DNA of 64,000 bases from JACVRW01 sp036519295 (GCA_036519295.1 DATDLN010000024.1:17498-81497), one strand, 5' to 3'; counted from the first letter of the stretch, positions 43,005 through 53,271 are shown. The notes: generated from the letters alone by a model not told the origin. Numbers and translations are program-made.

Positions 43005-44161
43005 CCGACATCACTCACATCCCCAGCTCCGGCGAGATCGAGCGCCGCTATCGCAACATACGCGAGGCCGCGTCTTCGGCAAGCCTCGACGCGGTGCTCG
43101 TGTGCGGTAGCGAGTACACCGGCTTCGAGGGCGCCCTCACCTACACCTGCGGCTTCCGGCTGCTCCACCGCTACGCGTACGTGCTCATCCCGCTCGACGA
43201 GGACCCCACCTGCGTCTTCCCCCAGGAGGCCGCCTGGGTGGGCGACCACAGCGAGACGTTCGTGGAGGACCGCGTGTTCGTGGACACTCCGGGCGCGTGG
43301 CTGCGCGACCGTTTTCGGGATAAGGGGATGCGCCGGGTCGGCGTCTACGGGATGGACTTCGCGATGTCCGTGCGCGACTACCGCGCGCTGGCGGACGGCG
43401 ACGCCGAGCTCGTCCGCTTCGACGAGGAGTTCGACCACGCCCGCGCCGTGAAGAGCGAGGAGGAACTGCGCTCGGTGCGCGACAGCATGGCCGTCAACGA
43501 GGCGGGCTTCTGGGCCGTGCTCGAGGCCTACGAGCCGGGCCGCACCGAGGCCGAGCTCATGGCCGAGGCGGAGCGCGCCTTCGCCGCTCGGGGCACCACG
43601 CGACTGACGATGGACATGGTGCTTTCGGGCCCCGGCGGCGCCATGACGCCGGAGATGCGCCACCCGGACCCGCGCCGCCCCATCGAGTCGACCGACCTGC
43701 TGCTCTACGGGCTCGAGGTGGCCGGCCCCGGGGGCCACTGGGTCGAGTTCTCGCGCCCCATCTGCGCCGGCCCGCTGGCCGCCGACACGCAGACGCTCCT
43801 CGACGCCTACCGCGAGTATCACGAGGTGGCCCGGGCGGGGCTGCGCGACGGCGCCTCCGCGCAGGACGTGCACCGCGCAGTGGCGAGGCCCTTCACGGTG
43901 CGCGGCTACCGCCTCGGTCACGTGACGGGCCACTCGATCGGGATGACCATGATCGAGCTGCCGCGCGTGGGGGAGGGGGCGGACGTCGCACTGCGGCAGG
44001 GCATGGTGCTCTCGATGCACCCGCACGCCTACAACGAGGAGCGCACCGCCTGCCTCTACATGCAGGACACCTGGCTGGTGGGAGCGGAAGAGGGAGAGCC
44101 GCTTTCGCGGGTCCCCGTGCAGGTGTTCGATGGGTCCGAGGTCGGATCGGGGGTGGCCTGA
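43001..44161 (+). CDS. Creatinase-like M24 protein lacking the metal ligands
   Basis: A 386-residue M24-fold protein. The His of VTGHSIGMTM is kept. The two Asp positions read LLLYGLEVAG and HWVEFSR, the EPG Glu is replaced in MHPHAYN and the final Glu in CLYMQDTW. With four of five ligands changed it is unlikely to be a metallopeptidase. Creatinase is a known metal-free member of this fold. ATG 43001 overlaps the previous stop. Confidence 0.85.
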   Translation: MTDITHIPSSGEIERRYRNIREAASSASLDAVLVCGSEYTGFEGALTYTCGFRLLHRYAYVLIPLDEDPTCVFPQEAAWVGDHSETFVEDRVFVDTPGAWLRDRFRDKGMRRVGVYGMDFAMSVRDYRALADGDAELVRFDEEFDHARAVKSEEELRSVRDSMAVNEAGFWAVLEAYEPGRTEAELMAEAERAFAARGTTRLTMDMVLSGPGGAMTPEMRHPDPRRPIESTDLLLYGLEVAGPGGHWVEFSRPICAGPLAADTQTLLDAYREYHEVARAGLRDGASAQDVHRAVARPFTVRGYRLGHVTGHSIGMTMIELPRVGEGADVALRQGMVLSMHPHAYNEERTACLYMQDTWLVGAEEGEPLSRVPVQVFDGSEVGSGVA

Positions 44162-44892
44162 TGGCCCTCGCATCCACCACCAGGCTCGGCGGCTGGGCAC
44201 CGGAGACGGGGCACCGCACGCTCGCCGAGAAGGCGTTCGTCGCGCTGCACGACGCGATCGTCCGTGGCGAGCTCCAACCCGGCGAGCGGCTCCCGATCGA
44301 GGAGCTGGCCGACGTGCTCGACATGAGCCCGATGCCGATCCGCGAGGCCCTCCGCCGGCTCGACGCGGTCGGGCTGGTGGAGAACGTGCCCCATCGAGGG
44401 GCCCGGGTGACCGAGCTTTCGCTCGAGGACCTGCGCGACGTCTACGAGGCGCGTCTCGCGCTCGAGCCGCTCGCCGTGCAGCACGCCGCGGAGCGCTTCG
44501 ACGCCGAGGACGCGGCGCGCGGGCGCGAGCGGCTGGCCGCCCTCAACAAGCCGGGCGATCGCGGAGGTTCCGAGACCTGGGCGGCCCACACGGCCTTCCA
44601 CTTCTGCCTCTACGAGGCCGCCGGATCCGACTGGCTGCTGCGCCTCATCCGGCCCCTCTGGGAGTCGAGCGAACGGTACCGGCTGGCAGCCCCGTCCAAG
44701 CGCAAGCTCTCGATGCGCCGCGAGGAGCACGAGCGCATCCTGCGGGCCTGTACGGACCACCAACCCGACGTGGCCCGCGCGGAGCTCCACAACCACCTGA
44801 CACGCACCGCCAGCCTGGTGGCGCGGAGCATGGGCGGAGGCGATCTGTTCGAGCCGGTAGAGGTGCCGAAGCCGCGGCGCAGGCGCGGTTGA
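44161..44892 (+). CDS. GntR-family regulator, FCD subfamily
   Basis: A 243-residue regulator. The N-terminal winged helix reads RGELQPGERLPIEELADVLD, then PMPIREALRRLDAVGLVENV. The C-terminal FCD domain has YEARLALEPLAVQHAA and LHNHLTRTASLVAR, with His residues for metal. ATG 44161 overlaps the previous TGA by one base. It is the last gene of the operon started at 41140 and one of two candidates for the TTGATCAA-binding protein. Confidence 0.92.
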   Translation: MALASTTRLGGWAPETGHRTLAEKAFVALHDAIVRGELQPGERLPIEELADVLDMSPMPIREALRRLDAVGLVENVPHRGARVTELSLEDLRDVYEARLALEPLAVQHAAERFDAEDAARGRERLAALNKPGDRGGSETWAAHTAFHFCLYEAAGSDWLLRLIRPLWESSERYRLAAPSKRKLSMRREEHERILRACTDHQPDVARAELHNHLTRTASLVARSMGGGDLFEPVEVPKPRRRRG

Positions 44893-45027
44893 GCCGCCGG
44901 CTCTCGCCCGGTTTCTGGGCGCCACGAAGCGTGGCCGGGGCGGGACAGTCCAGCCCAGGCGAACGGAACCGGCCCCTCACCCAGCCCAGGCACGGCCCGC
45001 GCGGCCGACCGCCCGCCGACCCGATCG

Positions 45028-45049
45028 GATCGGGTGAAACCTCCCGATC
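45028..45049. terminator. Hairpin after the gntR operon
   Basis: GATCGGG-TGAAACCT-CCCGATC is a perfect seven-base stem with eight-base loop, followed only by TTG. It sits in the 288-base gap (44893-45180) between the operon end and the next regulon site. The lack of a T run makes termination uncertain. I see no gene in the gap. Confidence 0.4.
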
Positions 45050-45163
45050 TTGCCGCGGCGTCGCGAGCTTGGGAGGTTGTGGTCCGCTGAAGGGCAATAG
45101 CTCCCGATTTGGACGGCGCAGAGCAACTTCGCGAGGTTCTGCAGGGACGGGCGCTCGCAAAGT

Positions 45164-45171
45164 TTGATCAA
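45164..45171. promoter_or_regulatory. Regulon operator site F
   Basis: TTGATCAA in the context AAGTTTGATCAACTATGCG. It ends nine bases before the GTG start at 45181. The closeness suggests a leaderless or nearly leaderless transcript, or a later true start such as the ATG at 45247. Confidence 0.55.
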
Positions 45172-45180
45172 CTATGCGCC

Positions 45181-46146
45181 GTGCCGACACGCCTCGAGAT
45201 AGAGCGGCGCGGGCTCGGCCGGTCGCCGCTCGAGGCGCCGCGGATAATGCTCGGCTGCGGCAACTTCGGGGGCGTCGGTTCGGCCCCCGAGTTCTTCGGG
45301 AAGGGACAGTCGGAGGAGGAGGCGTTCGCGCTGATGGACGCCGCCTGGGAGCTCGGGATCACCTGGTTCGACACCGCGGACGCCTATGGCGGTGGACGCA
45401 GTGAGGCCGCGATCGGGCGCTGGTGCCGCTCCCGGGGCGCGCGGCCCCAGATCACGACCAAGACCTACAACCCGATGGACTTCGGTGCCGACCGCGGGCT
45501 ATCGAGCGCGCGGATCGAGCGCCAGCTCGCCTCGAGCCTCGAGCGACTGAACACGGATCGCGTCGACGTCTACCTCGCGCACGAGTTCGATCCGGAGGTT
45601 CCGCTCGAGGAGACGGTCGGCGCCTTCGAGGACCTCGTGAAGAGCGGGACGGTCGGCGCCTACGGCGTCAGCAATTTCAGCGCGCACCAGCTCGAGCAGG
45701 CGGCCGACGCCGGCTCGCCCGCGTGCGTGCAGAACTCCTTCTCCCTGCTCGAGCGGTCGGACGAGGACGAGCTACTCCCGCTGTGCGAGGAGCGCGGCAT
45801 CGCGTACCTCGCGTTCGGGCCGCTCGCCGGCGGATGGCTGACGGGCAAATACCGCCGCGGCGCCCCCTTCCCGGCCGGCTCACGGATGACCCAGCGTCCG
45901 GAGCCGTACAAGAGCTTCGTGCGGGACGGCGTTTTCGACGCTCTCGAGGTGCTCGAGGCGATGGCCGCCGAGCGCGAGATCTCGATGGCGGGCCTGGCGC
46001 TCGCGTGGCTGCTCGCCGAGCCGCGTCTCACCTCGGCGGTGGTCGGCCCGACGCGTCCGGAGCACCTCCGGCCGGTCGTCGAGGCCCTCTCCAACCCGCT
46101 GGGACCGGACGAGCGTCAGGAGCTCTCCAGGGTGTTCGCCCGATGA
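45181..46146 (+). CDS. Aldo/keto reductase
   Basis: A 321-residue NADPH-dependent reductase. Catalytic positions are Asp and Tyr in FDTADAYGGGRSE, Lys in ITTKTYN and His in YLAHEFDP. SAVVGPTRPEHL is the C-terminal cofactor-binding block. GTG 45181 gives the family N-terminus RRGLGRSPL; the upstream open frame covers the operator. It heads a three-gene operon with cyclodeaminase- and dehydratase-like enzymes. Confidence 0.9.
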   Translation: MPTRLEIERRGLGRSPLEAPRIMLGCGNFGGVGSAPEFFGKGQSEEEAFALMDAAWELGITWFDTADAYGGGRSEAAIGRWCRSRGARPQITTKTYNPMDFGADRGLSSARIERQLASSLERLNTDRVDVYLAHEFDPEVPLEETVGAFEDLVKSGTVGAYGVSNFSAHQLEQAADAGSPACVQNSFSLLERSDEDELLPLCEERGIAYLAFGPLAGGWLTGKYRRGAPFPAGSRMTQRPEPYKSFVRDGVFDALEVLEAMAAEREISMAGLALAWLLAEPRLTSAVVGPTRPEHLRPVVEALSNPLGPDERQELSRVFAR

Positions 46147-47117
46147 CGAGGGTGCTGCTGCTCGGCCGGGCGGCTGTGGCGGAGGCCTTGCCGATGGGCG
46201 AGTGCATCGAGGCGATGACGGATGTGCTCGCTGCGCACGCCCGCAACGAGGTGCACCAGCCGCTGCGCTCGGTGACGATGCCGGAGGCCTCCGACGGCTT
46301 CATGGGGCTGATGCCCGCGCACCGCGGTGGCGAGCGCCCGCTCTTCGCCCTGAAGGCGGTATGCGTCTTCCCGGGTAACCCGGCCCGCGGCCTCGACGCC
46401 CACCAGGGCACCGTGACCCTCTTCGACGGCACGACCGGCCAGCCCACCGCGATCCTCGACGCGTCCGCCATCACGGCGATCAGGACCGCCGCGGTGTCCG
46501 CTCTCGCCACGCGGGTGTTGGCCGCGGAGGACGCACGTGAGCTCGCCATCCTCGGTGCCGGGGTTCAGGCGGCGGCGCACCTCGAGGCGATGCGCGCCGT
46601 GCGCGATTTCGAGCAGGTACGCATCTACGCGCCGACGCGGGAGCACGCGGAGCAGCTAGCGGACCGGGCGGGCGCGGATGTCGCCGACAGCGCCGAGAGC
46701 GCGGTCCGCGGCGCCAACGTTGTGGTGACCGCGACGAACTCGCGCGAGCCGGTTCTCCGGCGCGAGTGGCTCGCCCAGGGAGCGCACGTGAACGCCGTGG
46801 GAGCGAGCGCGCCCACGTCGCGCGAGCTGGACACCGCGACGGTGGCCGCCTGCTCCCTGTTCGCGGACAGCCGCGAGTCGGTGCTGAACGAGGCGGGCGA
46901 ATTCCAGCTCGCCGTCCGCGAGGGCGCGATCGAGGGCCCGGACCACATCCGCGCGGAGCTCGGCGAAGTGGTATCCCGCATGCACCCGGGCCGCACGGAG
47001 CCGCAACAGCTCACCGTGTTCCGCTCGCTCGGCCTGGCGATCGAGGACATGGCCGCCGCCGAGCGCGCCGTCGAGAACGCCCGCACCCGCGGCACGGGAG
47101 TGGAGGTGGAGCTGTGA
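46143..47117 (+). CDS. Ornithine cyclodeaminase/mu-crystallin-family imine reductase
   Basis: A 324-residue enzyme (AILDASAITAIRTAAVSALA, the NAD motif ELAILGAGVQAAAHLEAM, and HVNAVGASAPTSRELD). Members deaminate ornithine, or reduce imines as in EutC and BhcD. It overlaps the aldo/keto reductase by four bases and the dehydratase-like gene by four. The pairing with a threonine-dehydratase-like enzyme recalls EutB/EutC and BhcB/BhcD. Confidence 0.9.
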   Translation: MTRVLLLGRAAVAEALPMGECIEAMTDVLAAHARNEVHQPLRSVTMPEASDGFMGLMPAHRGGERPLFALKAVCVFPGNPARGLDAHQGTVTLFDGTTGQPTAILDASAITAIRTAAVSALATRVLAAEDARELAILGAGVQAAAHLEAMRAVRDFEQVRIYAPTREHAEQLADRAGADVADSAESAVRGANVVVTATNSREPVLRREWLAQGAHVNAVGASAPTSRELDTATVAACSLFADSRESVLNEAGEFQLAVREGAIEGPDHIRAELGEVVSRMHPGRTEPQQLTVFRSLGLAIEDMAAAERAVENARTRGTGVEVEL

Positions 47118-48057
47118 TATCGCTCGACGACATCGAGTCCGCCCGGGAGCGGATCGCCGGCGCCGCGGTGCGCACGCCGCTGGTGCGCCTCCACGTCGAT
47201 GCGCCCGCGGAGATCTGGCTGAAGCTCGAGAACCTCCAGCCCATAGCCTCGTTCAAGATCCGCGGCGCCGCGAACGCTGTGCGGGTGGCGGATCCCGCCG
47301 AGGTCGAGGCAGGCCTCGTGACCGCGAGCGCGGGCAACATGGCTCAGGGCGTCGCCTGGGTCGCGCGCGAGCTCGGCGTTCCGGCAACGATCGTGGTCCC
47401 GGAGCACGCGCCCGCGACCAAGCTGGCCGCCGTCGAGCGGCTCGGTGGGAGGGTGATGCGCGTGCCTTACGCGGACTGGTGGCGGGCGATCGAGGAGTCG
47501 CGCGTGTCGGGCGTGGATGGCCTGTTCGTCCATCCGGTCGAGGACGAAGGGGTGATGGCCGGCAACGGAACGATCGGTCTGGAGATCCTCGAGGACCTGC
47601 CCGACCCGGACGCCGTGGTGGTGCCCTACGGGGGCGGCGGGCTCGTGACGGGCATCGCCAGCGCGCTCAGGCCGCTGCGCCCCGAGACCCGCGTCTATGC
47701 CGTCGAGCCCGAGACCGGCGCGGCGCTGAACGCGGCCCTGGCCGCCGGCGAGCCGACGAAGATCGACTACCGACCGTCGTTCGTCGACGGGTCGGGCAGC
47801 CCCACCGTGCTGCCGGGCATGTTCGCGCGCGTGAGGGAGCTGATCGACGGCGCCTTCACCGCCTCGCTGGACGAGACCGCGGCCGCGGTGCGCCTCCTCG
47901 CCGAGCGGACCCGAGTGATTGCAGAGGGCGCCGGCGGACTCGCGCCGGCGGCGGCGCTCGCCGGACGCGCCGGCGAAGGGTCGGTCGTGTGCGTCGTGTC
48001 CGGCGGCAACGTCGACATGTCCACGCTCGGCCCGATCCTGGCCGGGCAGACTCCGTC

Positions 48058-48061
<4 letters not shown>
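47114..48061 (+). CDS. Threonine dehydratase/serine racemase-like PLP enzyme
   Basis: A 315-residue fold-type II PLP enzyme. The PLP lysine is Lys48 in IASFKIRGAANA, SAGNMAQGVAW is the substrate loop, and PYGGGGLVTGIA holds the phosphate. No ACT regulatory domain is present, so it is a catabolic form. GTG 47114 overlaps the previous stop. The end overlaps the convergent LivF-type gene by four bases. It probably dehydrates a beta-hydroxy amino acid to an imine. Confidence 0.9.
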
Positions 48062-48758
<697 letters not shown>

Positions 48759-48762
<4 letters not shown>

Positions 48763-49544
48763 GCCGCGTCCTCCACCCGCCCGAGATAGGCCTCGACCAC
48801 GGCCGGGGCGCGCGCGCAGTGGTCGAACGAGCCCTCGGCGACCTTCACACCGTGGTCGAGCGCGACCACGCGGTCGGAGATGCCCTCGACGACGTGCATG
48901 TCGTGCTCTATCACGAGGATCGTCAGGCCGCGCTCGTCGCGCAGCCTCCCGATCAGCTCGGTGACCTCGCCGGTCTCGTGAGGGTTCATCCCGGCGGCCG
49001 GCTCGTCGAGCAGGAGGAGCCGCGGCCGGGTGGCCAGTGCGCGGGCGATCTCGAGACGCCTGCGGTTGGCGTAGGAGAGGCTGTAGGCCGGCTGGTCGCG
49101 GCGGTAACCGGCGAGCCGATCGCCGAAGAACGCGAACACCTCGTCGGCCAGCTCGCTCACCTCGCGCTCCTCGCGCCGGGCTCGCGGCGTCCGCAGCACC
49201 GACTGCCAGACGCGCGCGCGGGTCCTCCCGTACGTCGCGGCGGTCACGTTCTCCTGGACCGACATGTTGAGGAACAAGCGCAGGGTCTGGAACGTGCGCG
49301 CGATGCCCATCGTCGTGACGCGGTGGGGTGGGAGGCCGACCAGCTCCCGGCCGTCCAGGCGGATCGATCCCGCGTCTGGCTCGTACACGCCGGTGATCAG
49401 GTTGAAGACGGTGGTCTTCCCGGCGCCGTTGGGGCCGATCAGGCTCACCACTTCGCGCTCGCGCACCGTCAGGTCGAGCTGGCCGATCACCTCGAGCCCG
49501 CCGAAGGACTTGCGCACGCCGGACAGCTCGAGCAGCGGCTCCAT
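48759..49544 (-). CDS. ABC transporter ATPase, LivG type (importer 2)
   Basis: A 261-residue ATPase. Walker A GPNGAGKTT, signature region LSYANRRRLEIARAL, Walker B LLLLDEPAAGMNP, then HDM for the switch. The long C-terminal loop (YLGR at the end) is typical of LivG. ATG 49544 is two bases after the LivM-type stop. The open frame extends far upstream but is a shadow there. Confidence 0.92.
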
Positions 49545-49546
49545 CG

Positions 49547-50980
49547 TCAGGCCACCTCGATGCGCTTGGCGCCGAAGAGCCCCGCGGGGCGCAGGATCAT
49601 AACCACGATCAGAAGCGCCCCGAGCATGAGCTGGCGCGTGACGCTCGGATCGAGCATGAGCCGGTTCTCCCACACGAAGGCGCCAAGGTAGACGAGCGGC
49701 ACGAGCGCGAGCAGGCGGGCGCGCCGGCCGGCCTGGCTCAGCCACACGACCGCGACCACCAGCACCACGAATGCCCAGTTGCCGATCGTCTTGGGGTCGT
49801 CGGGAAGGAGGAGCCAGTTGTCGATCGCCGACGAGAGGGCCCAGTCCGCGCGTGGGGATCCGGCCACGGCGTCGGGCCATAGGCCGCCGACCACCGCGTG
49901 CAGCGCCAGACCGAGCACGACCACGCCGGCCAGCACCGCGGCCAGCCGCCGCCACGGGCGGACCGTCAGCACGAGAGCCAGCAGCACCCCACCGTAGAAG
50001 ATCCAGCTCGCCTCGTCCGGCTCGCGCAGCAGCTCGAAGGAGATGCCCACCACGGCGGCGCCGGCGAGCATGCCCTTGATGCTGCCGGCCCCGCCCAGGA
50101 TCACCGCGGCGTAGATCAGGATCAGGAACGGCGTCTCGAAGTTGCGTGGGAAGACGCCGATCTGCAGCGCGGCGAAGATCGCCCCCGCCAGGCCCGCGAC
50201 CGCCGCGCCGAAGGCGAACGCCATCAGCTTGAGGCGCTTGACCGGCATCGTCATGAGCCCGGCCGCGAGCGGATCTTCCCTGATCGCCCGCCACGCCCGG
50301 CCCGTGCGCGAGTTGTCGATCAGGTACAGGCCGCCGATCAGGATCACCAGCACGACGAGGCTGAGATAGAAGTAGTCGGTCGGCGTCAGGAACTCGAAGC
50401 CGAAGAGCTGGATCGGATCGACCCCGGCGATGCCGTTCGGCCCACCGGTGATGTCCACCGGCTCGTCTTTGCCGGGGAGTGTGACGCGGTCGAGGTTCGT
50501 GACCACCTCGACGAAGACCTGCCCGAAGAACAGCGTGACGATCGCCAGGTAGTCGCCGATCAGCCGCCGCGACGGCAGCCCCAGTAGGAAGCCGAGCAGC
50601 GCGCACGCCACCACCACGCAGACGATCGCCAGCCAGCTCGCCAGGTGGACGTCGATCTGGTCCGAGGCCAGCAGGGCGTAGGTGTAGGCGCCGAAGCCGT
50701 AGAAGGCGATGTAGCCAAGGTCGAGCAGGCCCGCCCAGCCGACCACGATGTTGAGGCCGAGGGCCAGCATGGCGAGCAGGAGCGTGTTGACCCCCACCCG
50801 GATGATGAAGTCGGAGTCCGTGACGAAGGGGACCGAGGCAACGAGTGCGGCGAACAGCACGAGGCGCCACACCGGGGCGATCCGATCCCACGCCGCGAGC
50901 GCCTGGCCAAGGAGGCCGGCGCGCTGCTCGCGGCGCTCCTCGACTCGGGCAACCCATTCGTCGACGCCGACGGGGGGCAC
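49547..50980 (-). CDS. ABC transporter permease, LivM type (importer 2)
   Basis: A 477-residue permease, longer than importer 1's copy. LivM motifs are NIVVGWAGLLDLGYIAFYGF near residue 77 and RAIREDPLAAGLMTM near 233. After the core there are further helices at about 335-375 and 400-475, so a C-terminal extension is present. GTG 50980 follows the LivH-type stop by three bases. Confidence 0.92.
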   Translation of the reverse strand: MPPVGVDEWVARVEERREQRAGLLGQALAAWDRIAPVWRLVLFAALVASVPFVTDSDFIIRVGVNTLLLAMLALGLNIVVGWAGLLDLGYIAFYGFGAYTYALLASDQIDVHLASWLAIVCVVVACALLGFLLGLPSRRLIGDYLAIVTLFFGQVFVEVVTNLDRVTLPGKDEPVDITGGPNGIAGVDPIQLFGFEFLTPTDYFYLSLVVLVILIGGLYLIDNSRTGRAWRAIREDPLAAGLMTMPVKRLKLMAFAFGAAVAGLAGAIFAALQIGVFPRNFETPFLILIYAAVILGGAGSIKGMLAGAAVVGISFELLREPDEASWIFYGGVLLALVLTVRPWRRLAAVLAGVVVLGLALHAVVGGLWPDAVAGSPRADWALSSAIDNWLLLPDDPKTIGNWAFVVLVVAVVWLSQAGRRARLLALVPLVYLGAFVWENRLMLDPSVTRQLMLGALLIVVMILRPAGLFGAKRIEVA

Positions 50981-50983
50981 AGC

Positions 50984-51901
50984 TCAGACCTTCTCGATCG
51001 CCGGGGAGCCGAGCAAGCCGGTCGGGCGGACCAGCATCACGACGATCAAAATGCCGAAGACGATCAGGTTCTGGAACGTCGTGGAGATGTAGCCGGCGGT
51101 GAAGGCCTCGGCCAGCCCGATCAGGAGGCCGCCCAGCATGGCGCCCGGAATGTTCCCGATGCCGCCGACGACAGCCGCCGTGAACGCCTTCAATCCGGCG
51201 GTGAAGCCCATCAGATGCCACACGCGGTCGAACACGAGGCCGACCATGACGCCGGCCGCGCCGGCGAGCACCGACCCGATGAAGAAGGCCGCCACGATCG
51301 TGCGGTCCACGTCGATGCCCATCATCTCGGCCGCCTCGCGGTCGTAGGCGACGGCGCGCATGGCCTTCCCGAGCTTGGTCTGGGCGACGAAGCGCGCCAG
51401 GGCCACCATCAGGAGCGCCGCCGACAGGATCACCAGGATCCGGACGAGCGAGATGTCGAGCGGCCCGACGTGTATCCCGGTGGAGGGGGAGATCAGCTCG
51501 GAGGTGTCCATGTTGCGCACGTCGGCGCTGAACAGGAGCAGCGCCGTGCTCTGGAGGAAGAACGACATGCCGAGAGCCGTGATCAGCGGCGCGATCCGCG
51601 GCGCGTCGCGCAGCGGCCGGTAGGCGAAGCGCTCGATGGCCACACCGAGCACCCCGGCGCTCAGCCCTGCGACGAGGAACATGAGCACGAGCACGAGCGC
51701 CACCGGCACGGCCGGCGAGGCGGCGCCACCGAGCGCGACGAGGGTGAAGTAGCCCATGAACGCGCCCATCATGTAGACCTCGCCGTGCGCGAAGTTGAGC
51801 AGCTTGAGGATGCCGTAGACGATCGAGTAGCCGAGGGCGAGCAGCGCGTAGACGCTGCCCAGCGTCAGCCCGTTGACGAGCTGCTGGACGAAGAAATCCA
51901 T
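50984..51901 (-). CDS. ABC transporter permease, LivH type (importer 2)
   Basis: A 305-residue permease (FVQQLVNGLTLGSVYALLAL, GILKLLNFAHGEVYMMGAFM, MRAVAYDREAAEMMGID). ATG 51901 is separated from the binding-protein gene by 73 bases that contain a strong stem-loop. It pairs with the LivM-type permease. Confidence 0.93.
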   Translation of the reverse strand: MDFFVQQLVNGLTLGSVYALLALGYSIVYGILKLLNFAHGEVYMMGAFMGYFTLVALGGAASPAVPVALVLVLMFLVAGLSAGVLGVAIERFAYRPLRDAPRIAPLITALGMSFFLQSTALLLFSADVRNMDTSELISPSTGIHVGPLDISLVRILVILSAALLMVALARFVAQTKLGKAMRAVAYDREAAEMMGIDVDRTIVAAFFIGSVLAGAAGVMVGLVFDRVWHLMGFTAGLKAFTAAVVGGIGNIPGAMLGGLLIGLAEAFTAGYISTTFQNLIVFGILIVVMLVRPTGLLGSPAIEKV

Positions 51902-51928
51902 CTACTAACGCCGCCGGGCGCGGCCGGG

Positions 51929-51954
51929 GCCCCGGCCCCCCTCAGGGCCGGGGC
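51929..51954. other. GC-rich stem-loop between binding-protein and permease genes
   Basis: GCCCCGGCCC-CCCTCA-GGGCCGGGGC is a perfect ten-base stem with six-base loop. It follows the importer 2 binding-protein gene in the direction of transcription. Such hairpins often protect the upstream mRNA or reduce read-through so the binding protein is made in excess. Confidence 0.6.
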
Positions 51955-51974
51955 ACCCCCTCCGGCCGGTCTGC

Positions 51975-53174
51975 CTACTGGACGTTCTCGAAGTCGCCGT
52001 CCTTGCTGATCTCGAAGATGAAGAACTTCGCGCCCTTGATGTCGCCGTTGTCGTCGAACGCGATCGGCTGGCCGAGGATCGACTGCGGCATGTTCACCTT
52101 GCGAATCTGGTCGGCGACGGCCTCCCTCGTGGGATCGCCCTCCTTGCATGCCGCAAGGATCGCGGTTGCGACCACCTGAACGGCCGCCAGCGTCGGCGGA
52201 CCGAAGGTTCCGTAGTTGCCGTACTTCTTCTTGTACGCGTCGCCGATCGGCTTGCTCTCCGGGATGCTGTTGATGTCCGGCGCGAACGCCGAGACGTACG
52301 AGCCCGCGATGGAGAAGTCGTCGGGCGAGAAGAGCCCGTCTGAGCCGAAGATCACCGCGTCCTTGCCCTGCTCCTGCATCTGCTTGCCGAGCTGCTGGGC
52401 GTTCGCCGCGATCTGCCACGGCAGGAAGACGACATCGGTGTCGCCGGAGATCTTCGAGACGATCGCCGAGAAGTCGGTCTGCTTCTGGTTCACCGACTCC
52501 CGGCTCGTCTGGACGCCCCCCTTCTTCAGCTCGTCCTCCAGCACGTCGGCGATGCCGGTCGAGTACGACGTCTGGTCGTCGACGATCAGGACCTTCTTCG
52601 CCTTGAGGTTGTCGATGATGTACTTGGCGTCGGTCGGCCCTTGGACGGAGTCCTGCGGAACGACGCGCGAGAACGTCGGGTAGTCGCCACTCTCGGTGAG
52701 CTCGGTCGCGGTCGCGGACTGCGAGACGAAGCCGATTCCCGCCCGGTCGAACAGCGGCCCGGCGGCCTCGACCTCCTGACTCCCCGCGGGGCCGACCACG
52801 GCCACGATCGCGTCGTTCGACACGAACTCCTGCGCGACGGTGGACGCCTGACCCGGGTCGAGCTGGGTGTCTCCCTCGACGAGCTTCAACTTGGTCCCGT
52901 TCTCCTTGTTGAAGCGGTCCAGGCCGAACTGCGCCCAATTGCGCTGCTCCTCGCCCAGCTCGGCGGCGTCCCCGGTGATCGGCGCCATCACGCCGATCGA
53001 TGCCGTGCAGTCGGCGGCTGCGTTGCTCGCCTCGCCGCCGTCGCCGTTGCCACCACCGTCATCGTCGTCGCCGCAGCCCGCGGCTGTGAGCGCGCCGAGC
53101 GCGAAGATCAGGACGGCCGCCAGCAAGGCGAGCCGCCCCTCGTGGCGGGCCCGCAAGGCTCGGATCAGGGCCAT
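51975..53174 (-). CDS. ABC transporter substrate-binding lipoprotein (importer 2)
   Basis: A 399-residue type I periplasmic-binding lipoprotein. The signal peptide ends LTAAGC with Cys34, followed by an acidic Gly/Asp tether. The ligand domain begins SIGVMAPITGDAAELGEEQR, typical of LivK-like proteins. ATG 53174 has GGGGAGGAG upstream. It is only distantly like the importer 1 protein, so the two importers probably take different ligands. Its promoter carries regulon site G. Confidence 0.94.
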   Translation of the reverse strand: MALIRALRARHEGRLALLAAVLIFALGALTAAGCGDDDDGGGNGDGGEASNAAADCTASIGVMAPITGDAAELGEEQRNWAQFGLDRFNKENGTKLKLVEGDTQLDPGQASTVAQEFVSNDAIVAVVGPAGSQEVEAAGPLFDRAGIGFVSQSATATELTESGDYPTFSRVVPQDSVQGPTDAKYIIDNLKAKKVLIVDDQTSYSTGIADVLEDELKKGGVQTSRESVNQKQTDFSAIVSKISGDTDVVFLPWQIAANAQQLGKQMQEQGKDAVIFGSDGLFSPDDFSIAGSYVSAFAPDINSIPESKPIGDAYKKKYGNYGTFGPPTLAAVQVVATAILAACKEGDPTREAVADQIRKVNMPQSILGQPIAFDDNGDIKGAKFFIFEISKDGDFENVQ

Positions 53175-53215
53175 GGTCGTCTTCTCCTCCCCCTTGGTCC
53201 GGAGCTTGGACCATG

Positions 53216-53245
53216 AGCCTATTCAGCAACTTGATCAAAAGTCAA
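53216..53245 (-). promoter_or_regulatory. Promoter with regulon operator site G
   Basis: On the minus strand -35 TTGACT (53245-53240) and -10 TAGGCT (53221-53216) are 18 bases apart. TTGATCAA (53231-53238) lies between them. The arrangement matches site B. It drives importer 2, starting 41 bases downstream. Confidence 0.65.
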
Positions 53246-53271
53246 AAGGATCCGGCGATCGGATCCTCGGC

